DNA from: Stentor coeruleus
Lineage: Eukaryota; Ciliophora; Heterotrichea; Heterotrichida; Stentoridae
DNA length: 21,205 nucleotides
Assembly: GCA_001970955.1 (NCBI GenBank)
Contig: MPUH01001198.1
Location: 1-21,205 of the forward strand
Reading direction: 5' to 3'
Shown here: positions 1-8,027 of the stretch, in pieces
How the letters are laid out: every line of letters begins with the position of its first letter
How positions within the stretch are numbered: position 1 is the stretch's first letter
The notes under the pieces: generated by a model
Seen by the model: only the letters and a program-made list of their open reading frames with translations
Databases searched by the model: none
What the model was told of the DNA's origin: nothing
Made by a program: the position numbers and the translations under genes

Positions 1-95
1 TATCTGGAAAGAAGATGAGTTTTGCCTACTGCAGCTTCACCGACTAGGACTATTTTGTATAAATAATCGTAATCTTCATCACGAGTTTTTTGCAT
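1..95 (-). CDS. Rab11-type small GTPase, 5' end only
   Basis: Partial gene; the rest lies beyond the left edge. The minus strand from the ATG at 95-93 gives 31 codons. They contain [10 protein letters not shown] (residues 10-19), then the P-loop G-E-A-A-V-G-K-T (19-26) and H-L-L-S-R. The YDYL-(F/Y)-K-(I/V)-V-L-(I/V)-G start followed by LLSR is typical of Rab11/RabA proteins, which direct recycling-endosome and post-Golgi vesicle traffic. The P-loop is unusual: Rab11 normally has GDSGVGKS, whereas here Ala stands where Ras Gly13 falls. The nucleotide-binding core beyond G1 and the prenylation tail are outside the window, so the exact subfamily is inferred from the N-terminus only. A TATAAA lies 5-10 nt before the ATG. 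Confidence 0.85.
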   Translation of the reverse strand, partial: MQKTRDEDYDYLYKIVLVGEAAVGKTHLLSR

Positions 96-874
96 TTTAT
101 TTATATATTAGGATTTTTGATAATTTGATTTTATGACGTTGGGTGGTTTTTATATGGAAATAGAGTTTATCATGTTGAGACAATCGAAAATTGTGGAAAG
201 AGGATTGTGATAGGAGGGAATAGATACTTTTATTTAGATAGGGCTAGTTAGGTTAGGGTTTGTAGATTAATATATAATAAAATTATTATTTTATGTGTAG
301 ATTCATAAGATAAATGGTTGGGTATAGTAATTAAAGATATTTATGGTGACAGATGAGTAATTATGATAGAAATTATAAAGTTTTACAATTGATGAGCATT
401 TATGGGTGATACTTTAAATTTGTATATGTGCGTATATTTAATTGTAATAGAACACTTGCTATTATATATTCCTTACTAATACCCTAGTTTTTATATTTAG
501 CACCTTAACACCCTAGCCAAATTTTCAAATTCGCCTCTTATACTATTTAAATTTAAATGATCAAGTCTATTTTCTAAAATCCTCATTCACATTTCCTTAA
601 ACCTTACCTTCCAATATCTCCAAACTAAATTACCCCAACATTTTCATCTCCTTCAAACCTCTCACCCTATCCATAATTTCTAACCTCTCTAAATCCTTTT
701 CTCCTCTTCTCCATCTCTAAAATCCTCTTCTGAGCCCTTCCTAATTTTTTAATCTTATTTTCTCACACAATCTCCCCAATAAACTAACAAAAACAGCCCA
801 AATCCATCTTCTTATCAACACAAAAAGGCGCTTAATTCATTTGATAAGATATTTAAACGATAATTTCTAATTAA
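96..874. other. Intergenic: Rab 5' flank and centrin 3' flank
   Basis: There is no convincing ORF. The left part (about 110-265) is G-rich and C-poor on the + strand, as expected for the 5' flank of a minus-strand gene in this window. The right part (about 500-835) is C-rich and almost free of G (for example 19 C to 2 G in 721-780) and lies on the 3' side of centrin. Degenerate telomere-like words occur at 247-258 (GTTAGGTTAGGG) and 503-518 (CCTTAACACCCTAGCC). Confidence 0.6.
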
Positions 875-1405
875 CTAAGGGAAAGCTCTCTTGGTCAAGA
901 TGGTATAAAAGTCTTCTCTTGTTATTTCATGTCCATTTGATGCTGCTCTTTCCAACATTTCATTAAGTTCATCTACTGTCATAGTTTCACCAAGTTCTTT
1001 AGCAACCCTTCTGAGGTTGTTTAAATTGATTGAACCTGTTTTATCATCATCAAACAAGTCAAAAATCTTTTCAATTCCACCACGGGACTCTTTATCACCA
1101 AGTTTATCTGTTATTGCATCTAAGAATGTATCGAAATCAATAGCTGAACCTAATCTATCAAGATCAGCGATCATTGCGTATATTGTTGGGTTCTTTGACT
1201 CAAAACCTAGAGATTGCATTGCCGCTCTGAGTTCTTTTGGATCTATTGTTCCTGAACCATCTGTATCAAAAAGGTTAAATGCCTCTTTGATTTCTTCAAT
1301 TTCATCTTCAGTTAAACCTCTTTTTTCAGCTCCACGCCTTCCGCTTGGAGACTTGCTCTTAGAGGCGACATTTCTTGAAGCAGGTTCATACCCTCCACGT
1401 TTCAT
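875..1405 (-). CDS. Centrin (EF-hand calcium-binding protein)
   Basis: A 176-residue protein with a basic Ser/Arg/Lys-rich N-terminus (1-30), then [13 protein letters not shown], the usual centrin/caltractin opening. EF1 (D47-E58, [12 protein letters not shown]) is a canonical calcium loop. EF2 (about 81-93) is degenerate and one residue short. EF3 (D119-N130) is near-canonical with Asn at position 12, as in animal centrins. EF4 (about 154-165, [12 protein letters not shown]) has lost its acidic ligands. Length and the short basic/aromatic tail fit the family. Centrins act at basal bodies and in calcium-driven contractile fibres; in Stentor they are associated with myonemes (established knowledge), so a cortical or contractile role is plausible but inferred. 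Stop is TAG. A five-codon upstream ORF (1402-1419) overlaps the start as ATGA. Confidence 0.92.
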   Translation of the reverse strand: MKRGGYEPASRNVASKSKSPSGRRGAEKRGLTEDEIEEIKEAFNLFDTDGSGTIDPKELRAAMQSLGFESKNPTIYAMIADLDRLGSAIDFDTFLDAITDKLGDKESRGGIEKIFDLFDDDKTGSINLNNLRRVAKELGETMTVDELNEMLERAASNGHEITREDFYTILTKRAFP

Positions 1406-1419
1406 TTAAGTATAGCCAT
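1402..1419 (-). promoter_or_regulatory. Minimal uORF overlapping the centrin start
   Basis: On the minus strand ATG GCT ATA CTT AAA TGA starts 14 nt before the centrin ATG. Its TGA shares bases with that ATG (ATGA). If the transcript starts upstream of 1419, a ribosome would meet this uORF first, and terminate-reinitiate could set centrin output. The transcription start is not known, so the role is inferred. Confidence 0.3.
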
Positions 1420-2102
1420 TATTTTTTTGAAAAAACTAATAGACCTTTTAAATTTTTCCCGCAAGACTTTGAAAATACTTAAAAACATACATAAGAAATT
1501 ATTTTGATGTAATTGATAATCTTTTCAATCAAATAAGGTTAAAGTGTTTAAAAAAATTATTGTATATTAAGTTTTAAATATGATTATCATAGAAGTATAT
1601 GCTGTGCTTAGGCTTATAAATTGTCTAAGTTAAAATTAAAGTTAAAGCTTAAAGTATGCATTAAATACTTATCAAAAAATTTTCCTACTAATTATAATTA
1701 AAACATTATCGATAGGTTGCATAAAATTACTATAAATACAAAAAAGCTTAAACCCTTGACAGTTACTATATATATTTATTTTAACTCCATAAATAAACTT
1801 TGTAGCATATTAAATAAATTTTCATAAGAAAATTTTCAATGAGAGGTAAAAATGATATAATTTTAACTTGATACATCAAATTTATAAATTTATTATCAAT
1901 GCAACATCCTTAAATTTTCCAATAAAATTCTGTTGAACCTAAACTTTTCAAATCTTATAACAAAAAATATACTCTTTATTAATATAAAGCAAATATAATA
2001 TCTAAAAATATCTTGTTAATATTAACAATCAATAATTTATGTAAAATCCATATAATAATCATGATTATTTTCAATTTCATCAACAAAATCTTATATCATT
2101 TA

Positions 2103-2205
2103 TACCATATAAGTTTACACCAATTCATCCCAAAACCAAAAAAAAATATTTTCNTACCATATAAGTTTACACCAATTCATCCCAAAACCAAAAAAAAATA
2201 TTTTC
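2103..2205. repeat. 51-bp direct repeat around N at 2154 (scaffold join)
   Basis: Positions 2103-2153 and 2155-2205 are identical by eye and separated by one N. This is the signature of two overlapping contig ends placed next to each other without being merged, so the second copy is probably not real genomic sequence. Confidence 0.85.
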
Positions 2206-2437
2206 TACTCTAAATTTCTTATAATTCTTAATAAAATTTATATCAAATCCTTCCATAATTCATGAACAAAAAGCTCATCATAACGCTAGAATCCATACCC
2301 TAAAAAACTAGAATTTTATATAAATCTTTAATAATAAACTCATTTTTACTCTCTTCCCAAAATTTTATAATACTAAAATAAATATTGCTGATGATTAAAG
2401 ATAGTGAGAACATAGGGTGTATAATTAAAGTTTATGA

Positions 2438-3000
2438 TAAATTAAAAGACAAAGTTAGAAGTTCCTTAGTAGAGTTTCTACTCTAAGAGATATTTTTAAA
2501 TAATAAAAATCTATAATAGTTAAGTCTTTGAATTTTCCTCCAAAGAAAATATTTGCTAGTAAAAACCCACAATTTTTAGTACAATGTAAAGGCCAACAAG
2601 ATGCTTATTTTACTGAAATTATTAAATATGGTCAGCTATACAAAATATGTTCAATAAAGATTTTGAAAGCCGAAAGATATGATTATGCTTAAGATTTCAC
2701 CTAGTATCTCAGATGTTCCTTGTAAGAAGCTTAAGCAGGCTCTTGAAATATAGAATTTTTTTAATTAGGTTAGTGATACTGTTTAAGGGAAACATTTTTG
2801 ATTTATCTTCTCAGCTTAATTTTGATGAAGAATATGAGGTCAAGAAACAAATAAAGCTTTTGAAGGATTTATTAAAAATCTCAAATCGGCTGGCAGCATT
2901 AGAATTTCTTAAGGTAGTCGTATTAATGGGGGATTATTTTAAGTTGATAATAATTAAACAAAATTATACTAAAAAAGCTTTTAATAACCTTAATAAATAG
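2438..3000 (+). pseudogene. Possible decayed protein gene, family unrecognised
   Basis: Two protein-like stretches follow each other on the + strand in different frames. 2438-2743 stays open only if TAA/TAG are read through; it includes Q-D-A-Y-F-T-E-I-I-K-Y-G and ends at a TGA. The standard-code stretch up to the TAA at 2998-3000 then reads F-D-E-E-Y-E-V-K-K-Q-I-K-L-L-K-D-L-L-K. Composition is richer in D, E, G and A than the surrounding AT-rich DNA, and in the first part GC by codon position is roughly 33, 32 and 20 percent. I recognise no family. Chance open frames of this length are common when only TGA stops, so this is weak evidence of an old gene, not of a functional one. Confidence 0.25.
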
Positions 3001-3372
3001 TGAAAATAACTAACACACCTGTATTAATAATATTTTTTCAGTAGATAGATATTAATCACTAAGCTATAAAGGATTTCAGAATTTTATATATGAATGGTGA
3101 AGATTTTAAGAATAGTTTAGATATTATATTTTGGGGCTTTTTTAGGCTTATAGACCTTAAGATATTTTGGATATAAAAGTAATTTTTATTCATATTATGG
3201 AAAAAATATATTAGAAATATGATTAGAAAAATTATAACGGTTTTATAATGGCTGTAATTTATTATGTTCTGATGGAAAAATTTAAGAATAATTTTTATAT
3301 AAGGCACAACTAAAAGTGCAGGAAATTATACTTAGCATATGCTTTTGATTCTTTCATTTATAAGAATATTAA

Positions 3373-3541
3373 AATCTCAAAATTGTCAATTTTCTCTTGT
3401 CACAAAACTTAACACAACCTCGCCAACTTTTTAAATCTCAAAGCTCTAAACCACTCNAATCTCAAAATTGTCAATTTTCTCTTGTCACAAAACTTAACAC
3501 AACCTCGCCAACTTTTTAAATCTCAAAGCTCTAAACCACTC
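3373..3541. repeat. 84-bp direct repeat around N at 3457 (scaffold join)
   Basis: Positions 3373-3456 and 3458-3541 match along their whole length by eye with a single N between. As at 2154, this is best read as unmerged overlapping contig ends. Confidence 0.85.
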
Positions 3542-3737
3542 CTAGCCTCTATCATCTCCTTCCACTACAACCCAATTCGCAAATCCCTCATCAAAAATCT
3601 TCCAAAAGCATAATCATCTATCCCTACCACATTTTCNCACTCCTAGCCTCTATCATCTCCTTCCACTACAACCCAATTCGCAAATCCCTCATCAAAAATC
3701 TCCCAAAAACATAATCATCTATCCCTACCACATTTTC
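3537..3737. repeat. 100-bp direct repeat around N at 3637 (scaffold join, two mismatches)
   Basis: Positions 3537-3636 and 3638-3737 differ at only two sites that I can see, in the words cttccaaaagc and ctcccaaaaac. Unmerged contig ends explain the duplication, and the mismatches suggest the two contigs came from different haplotypes or carry base errors. Confidence 0.82.
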
Positions 3738-3892
3738 CCCCAAAAAAAATCATAAACCCATCAAATCATCCTCAAAACACATCCTCCTCCCTTAAACAAC
3801 ATCTTTTTATCATCCTTTCCTAATCTTCCCCATAATCTAATATCTAAACATCCATATCTCCTCATCCCATTTTCCAAAAATACCCTATATTA

Positions 3893-3898
3893 TATAAA
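3893..3898 (+). promoter_or_regulatory. TATAAA upstream of the Myb gene
   Basis: TATAAA lies 22-27 nt before the Myb ATG, inside an AT block that follows the C-rich, G-poor flank. It is a candidate core promoter element by position and sequence only. Confidence 0.35.
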
Positions 3899-3919
3899 CA
3901 AATCTTTCTAGAATAATTT

Positions 3920-4729
3920 ATGGACATCGGAGATTATTTACGAAAGCAATTCAAAGAATCAGGAAATCAACAGTTTCATATCGAAGGGGATATTTGGTTA
4001 GTACCCTGTGTAGCAAATTATTCCCAAAATGATTTCAAACCCTTACTCAAGCCTCTTTCTTGCAACATCCAATCGGATCATCAGAATAATAAACAAGGGT
4101 GGACATCAATGGAAGAAGAAATACTATTAAAAATCGTCTCATCAAGAGGAGCTAAAGCTTGGAGTGCTGTAGCTAAAGAACTAAATGCAATGATTCATGA
4201 TGGAAATCCTATAAGACAAGGTAGGCATTGTAGAGAAAGATGGTTCAATCATGTTGATCCTAATTTGAAAAAAGGATCCTGGACAGAAGAAGAAGATCAA
4301 TTTATTATACAACAACAGGTGCTGATTGGAAATAGATGGAGTGAAATAGCTAAAAAAATGCAAGGACGTACTGAAAATAGTGTTAAAAATCGCTATAAGT
4401 CTCTTATGAGAAAAAAACCAGATTATGATAGTAAAGATGAATCGATTAGTTATGATAATACTAGTGAGAAAGAAATGGATATACAGGCAGCATCACCGAA
4501 TTTCAATACTTTAATGCTTTTGTCTCCACAGATTGTCAATTTTGATTATAGCGAATCTTTACATGCTTCACCTCAAGAAAAATTTGTCAGGCCTTCGCTG
4601 GTTGTTATGAGGTCGATTAGTCAGAAATTACCCTCGTTGCAAAGGATTAGTGAAACTAAAGAGAGACTTAAGCAGGAATTACTTGAAACTACACCTTCGC
4701 CTTCTGCTTTTTTACACTTGAGGAATTAA
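3920..4729 (+). CDS. Two-repeat Myb (R2R3-like) DNA-binding protein
   Basis: A 269-residue protein, probably a nuclear transcription factor. Repeat 1 (about 59-111) has Trp at 61, 81 and 108 and ends R-H-C-R-E-R-W-F-N-H-V-D-P, the R2 recognition helix of c-Myb-type proteins. Repeat 2 (about 118-164) has K-G-S-W-T-E-E-E-D, R-W-S-E-I-A-K and G-R-T-E-N-S-V-K-N-R-Y-K-S-L, with Trp at 121 and 140 and Tyr in place of the third Trp. Repeat 1 carries a short insertion (about 89-100) between its second and third helices compared with plant and animal R2. The N-terminal 58 and C-terminal 105 residues look disordered, with Ser/Pro-rich parts. No intron is needed. Stop is TAA; the 3' end faces the next gene with 69 bp between them. 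Confidence 0.92.
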   Translation: MDIGDYLRKQFKESGNQQFHIEGDIWLVPCVANYSQNDFKPLLKPLSCNIQSDHQNNKQGWTSMEEEILLKIVSSRGAKAWSAVAKELNAMIHDGNPIRQGRHCRERWFNHVDPNLKKGSWTEEEDQFIIQQQVLIGNRWSEIAKKMQGRTENSVKNRYKSLMRKKPDYDSKDESISYDNTSEKEMDIQAASPNFNTLMLLSPQIVNFDYSESLHASPQEKFVRPSLVVMRSISQKLPSLQRISETKERLKQELLETTPSPSAFLHLRN

Positions 4730-4798
4730 GATGTTTTCGAAAGTTATTAAGCATTTGAGTTAATATAATTACAAGCAGTTATTTATGTATAAGAAAAA

Positions 4799-5527
4799 TT
4801 ATTTAAGTAAGTTTATGTCTTCGGTGTCGCTATAAAAATTGTGGTTGCAGGCACGGCTTGTGCTTGTACTGCATAAATAATCACTATCTTTCACTATACC
4901 CAAAGTAGGGCGAAGATTGATTTTAATACTTGGCCGACTAGAATTCGGAGTCCTTTTCCACTTTGCTGGAGTAATCGCCACAATTTTCGGTTTATGCCTA
5001 TCTGTAACCACAAAAGGATTACTCCCTTTAGCTGGCACTTCTTTTCTTTCCTCAGTTATTTCAAACGGATTAAGCATTTTCCTTGTAAAAATTTTCGACT
5101 CCGAGTCAACTTTAGCAAAAATCGCATCAAAAGAGTTTTTTGACATAAACAAAGTATTATTTTTCGTGTTATTTAAAGAGTTTCTACTAAGCATTGATAT
5201 AGTTGGAGAGTTTATTCGGTTTAAGGCTTTACTTTCTTCTTTTGAATTGTCAAAACTTGTAAGTGGAACAAACGATTTATCTCTTCTAACAGCAATTGTC
5301 GATCTATAAGTTAATGGTGTTGAACTTTGTAGCGATTTAGTATGATAAAGCATTTTCTTTGGAAAGCTGCTTAATTGTGATTCGGTTTGAGTCCCTGCGT
5401 TATTGCTGGTATGGAGGAATTCTCGTAGTGTTGGCATTCGGATATTTGTCCGGAGCTTAGAATCATTAGAATCGAGTTTTTTTTTAAGGCATTTGAATGT
5501 TGGGAAACAACTGGAGCTTTTTGCCAT
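4799..5527 (-). CDS. Ser/Thr-rich protein with two NPF motifs, function unknown
   Basis: A 242-residue basic, low-complexity protein rich in Ser, Thr, Asn and Lys, with no recognised domain. It probably is largely disordered. Two similar short segments occur near the C-terminal third: N-P-F-E-I-T-E-E-R from 153 and N-P-F-V-V-T-D-R-H from 170. Asn-Pro-Phe is the ligand of EH domains (Eps15/EHD endocytic proteins), so an adaptor role is possible but inferred from motifs alone. The open frame is long for AT-rich DNA, has a TATAAA 3-8 nt before its ATG and a G-rich (sense C-rich) 5' flank like other genes here, which supports it being real. It is convergent with the Myb gene. Stop is TAA. Confidence 0.72.
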   Translation of the reverse strand: MAKSSSCFPTFKCLKKKLDSNDSKLRTNIRMPTLREFLHTSNNAGTQTESQLSSFPKKMLYHTKSLQSSTPLTYRSTIAVRRDKSFVPLTSFDNSKEESKALNRINSPTISMLSRNSLNNTKNNTLFMSKNSFDAIFAKVDSESKIFTRKMLNPFEITEERKEVPAKGSNPFVVTDRHKPKIVAITPAKWKRTPNSSRPSIKINLRPTLGIVKDSDYLCSTSTSRACNHNFYSDTEDINLLK

Positions 5528-5959
5528 TGTTTATATATAATATTATGATTGCTTTTGAAGGAGTTTTTGTAATGAGAATTTGGATGTATGATGATGGAAA
5601 AAGAAAGAAAAAATTGTGGAAAGGGTTTAGGAAAAGGGGAAACTGGTGTTGAAATTTGTGGAGATGGAGGTTTATGTGTGGAGTAGGTAGTTTTTTAGAA
5701 GTAATTTTTGTGTTTATATGAAGATAGATTGATTTAATGAGTTTTTTTGAGTTTTTAAAGGAGTATTTTTTTTTTTGGCTTTTGGATGAGGATTATAATT
5801 TTAGCTGAAGAAAATGTTGACTTTGTAGTAAGAAAATAAGCAGATTGCTATAGTATTTTTAATCGTAAGCAAAGAAATGTGTGTTTAGTTTTAAAATTAG
5901 TCATAATACTATTCTAAAAACAAACCTATTTTATTTCACTCCATATCTTAGTAACTATT
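5528..5959. other. Intergenic between two minus-strand genes
   Basis: No gene is seen. 5540-5800 is purine-rich and G-rich on + with almost no C (21 G and 0 C in 5581-5640), consistent with the 5' flank of the gene ending at 5527. 5900-5959 switches to C over G, as in other 3' flanks of minus-strand genes. Confidence 0.6.
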
Positions 5960-7345
5960 TTATCCTAAAAAATTAATAAGATCTTCTAGCGTGAATGACA
6001 AACTAGGATTTATCAATAAGTATAAAAACCCTGTGCCTGTTTTAACTTTCGAGTCTTTTAAATCAAATTTCCCAAAGTCCGGAATTTCAATCCCATTCTT
6101 CAATGCGTTATCATTTATCGTCTTTATATAAGTTTCTAAAGAACTATTGATAAAATCTTTAACATCATCAGTATTCACATCTATAGTAGCAGAAATAACC
6201 TCAACTTTATCTACCTTAAGTTCATTAATAGTCCCTTTAATTTTCCATTCCTCTAAATAAAGCCTAGCATCCCCAATAACCGAAACACCCAATTTCAGTG
6301 CGACTTCATTATCAACAAAAATCTCACATTCCATATACCCAAGAGCTTTAATTTGTGCAGACCACTCATTATTATCAACAAAGTTCATAAAAGGTGGTTC
6401 AACAAAATTACATGAAAAATTTACAGGTTTACCAAGACCATATTCAACAATAAGTTCAGGGATAATTAACCCAACTGTAGTAGTAGTAAGGCCAAAAGGA
6501 AGATCTTGAGGGAGATTCGAATTAGTAATAGTGAAATTTAATAAACCTGATATAAAAGCAGCATATGATAAAGAGTTTAAAACATAGTCACTAGCAACAA
6601 ATTGTATTCCTTCAATTTCTGTTATTACTGCATCTACAGGTTTTGGTATTGGTGGGTTATAATTTGGATTTGATTCTTGTATGAAAATACCTAATGATTC
6701 ACCCTTAAGCATTTGGTCTGTAATAGTCAATGGATGAGATAAAGAATAATTAAAAGCTAAGTCACTGTTATTGAAAGAGGTATACATATCACCTAGGTCT
6801 ATAGCTTCAATTCCACTATTGATTATAGATTTTACTTGATCTGAAATCAAGTCTTTAAGTTCTGGTTTGAGAAATGCAAAGACCCAGTTTTGGTTTTTTG
6901 AATCTGGCTTGTTTACTTCTATAAGAATGTCGTGAACTTTAACTTTTGTATTTAATGGAGAGAATTTTACTGTTTTTTGGCTTGATGAAAGTGCTGTTGT
7001 TGAGATTGTTGTATTTATTATTTCTAGTAAACCTGTACCTTTGTCGATTAACCCATTAAGTTCGTATTTGTATTGGAAAGAAACTTTTAGGTTAAGACTT
7101 TCTATGTCGAGGTCAATTGAATCAGGGCTTATCATTGTGGCCTGGTATCCTGTAATCTTTAGCTTTTCTAGATAGATTTCTGTGAAATCAAAATTCACTA
7201 TCGCTGCTAAGTCTAATTCAAAAGACTGATCGGGAATTTGATAGTTTTGAGTATTAGTTTCTAGTGAGATAACAATATCGTCTAGTAAATTGTTTACGGT
7301 TTGCTCAGAAATCGCAAATATTAAAGCAGTGATTAAAGCTGACAT
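5960..7345 (-). CDS. BPI/LBP-like secreted lipid-binding protein (TULIP fold)
   Basis: A 461-residue protein starting with a short hydrophobic stretch (2-12) that can serve as a signal peptide. The body alternates short beta-type segments with amphipathic helices. The C-terminus has I-N-D-N-A-L-K-N-G-I-E-I-P-D-F (410-424), then G-T-G-F-L-Y-L-L-I-N-P, matching the end of BPI/LBP/CETP domains (LN.GI.LP). A mid-protein Pro-rich linker (N-P-P-I-P-K-P, about 230-236) would separate the N- and C-terminal barrels, and the total length fits a two-barrel BPI protein. Only two Cys are present (312 and 340), both in the second half, so the classic N-terminal barrel disulfide is absent. Several Asn-X-Ser/Thr sites suit a secreted or vacuolar protein. 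The lipid ligand cannot be read from sequence. Stop is TAA; TATAA directly abuts the ATG. Confidence 0.8.
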   Translation of the reverse strand: MSALITALIFAISEQTVNNLLDDIVISLETNTQNYQIPDQSFELDLAAIVNFDFTEIYLEKLKITGYQATMISPDSIDLDIESLNLKVSFQYKYELNGLIDKGTGLLEIINTTISTTALSSSQKTVKFSPLNTKVKVHDILIEVNKPDSKNQNWVFAFLKPELKDLISDQVKSIINSGIEAIDLGDMYTSFNNSDLAFNYSLSHPLTITDQMLKGESLGIFIQESNPNYNPPIPKPVDAVITEIEGIQFVASDYVLNSLSYAAFISGLLNFTITNSNLPQDLPFGLTTTTVGLIIPELIVEYGLGKPVNFSCNFVEPPFMNFVDNNEWSAQIKALGYMECEIFVDNEVALKLGVSVIGDARLYLEEWKIKGTINELKVDKVEVISATIDVNTDDVKDFINSSLETYIKTINDNALKNGIEIPDFGKFDLKDSKVKTGTGFLYLLINPSLSFTLEDLINFLG

Positions 7346-8027
7346 TTATAGAAGAAATTTTTTGGTATTAAAATTCACTGTAAAAAAATAATCTTTATTT
7401 AATCGTTTTAAAAAAATGAAAATCTTCAATATATACATGTAATAATAATAATAATGATGAAAGCTTGGATTAAGCAAAATATGTTTTATTCATGAAATCA
7501 TAGAAATTTATGATTTTATCTATTGATTAAAATAGTTTTTATGATACAAAAAATTAAAGGTTAAGGATTACAAATTAATATATAGAAAAATAAATATAAA
7601 TAAAGCATATAAGTTTTCAAAAAATGAATATGACACTATTTTGATTAATATTTGATTTTACAGTATACGGCACTTATAATAAAAAATGATATAAAATATT
7701 TAATTATAATAAATGCCTTAATGAATCTATATGTATAATATAAATGTCTTAAATGGTGTCTAGTATTAATAAGATAATAAACTAAATAGAAGCTTAATAT
7801 CATAGATCCACTATATACTGATTTTTCTAACACTAGGCAAAAAGTATTTTTTATGAAAATATACCGATAATATTATATGCAATTCTCTAATAAAAAAATC
7901 CCTAAATACCTTTAAATCTTCAATAAATATTATAAATCTTATGCCATTAACACTAATTCGTTTTACCTATATTATTTTTTCACACAATTAGAATATATTT
8001 AAACACATAATCACCCAATACCTTCAT
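7346..8027. other. Divergent intergenic region between lipid-binding protein and ABCG genes
   Basis: AT-rich, no supported gene. A short AAT microsatellite run lies at about 7441-7454. The last ~130 nt before 8028 are C-rich and G-poor on +, as in other 5' flanks, with an ATATATTTAAAC block at about 7993-8004. Confidence 0.55.

Larger units (their letters stand above)
1406..3919. other. Long intergenic stretch upstream of the Myb gene
   Basis: About 2.5 kb between centrin (-) and the Myb gene (+). From 1406 to about 2380 I see only AT-rich sequence without a supported gene. Three single N positions (2154, 3457, 3637) sit between duplicated flanks and are scaffold joins. A possible decayed gene occupies about 2438-3000. 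From about 3360 to 3919 the + strand is C-rich and nearly G-free (24 C to 2 G in 3541-3600), matching the 5' flanks of other genes here. Confidence 0.6.

Noticed and set aside
2013-2213. 66-codon + strand open frame across the N at 2154
   Set aside because: It runs through a scaffold join and its duplicated 51-bp flank; the translation is AT-rich low complexity.
3059-3307. 82-codon minus-strand open frame
   Set aside because: Composition is only F, I, K, N, L and Y from AT-rich DNA, with no motif and no flank features of a gene. The opposite strand reads as protein-like only if several TAA/TAG and a TGA are passed, and its GC shows no clear codon periodicity.
7645-7833. 62-codon minus-strand open frame
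   Set aside because: Low-complexity AT-rich translation in a divergent promoter region, with no conserved feature.
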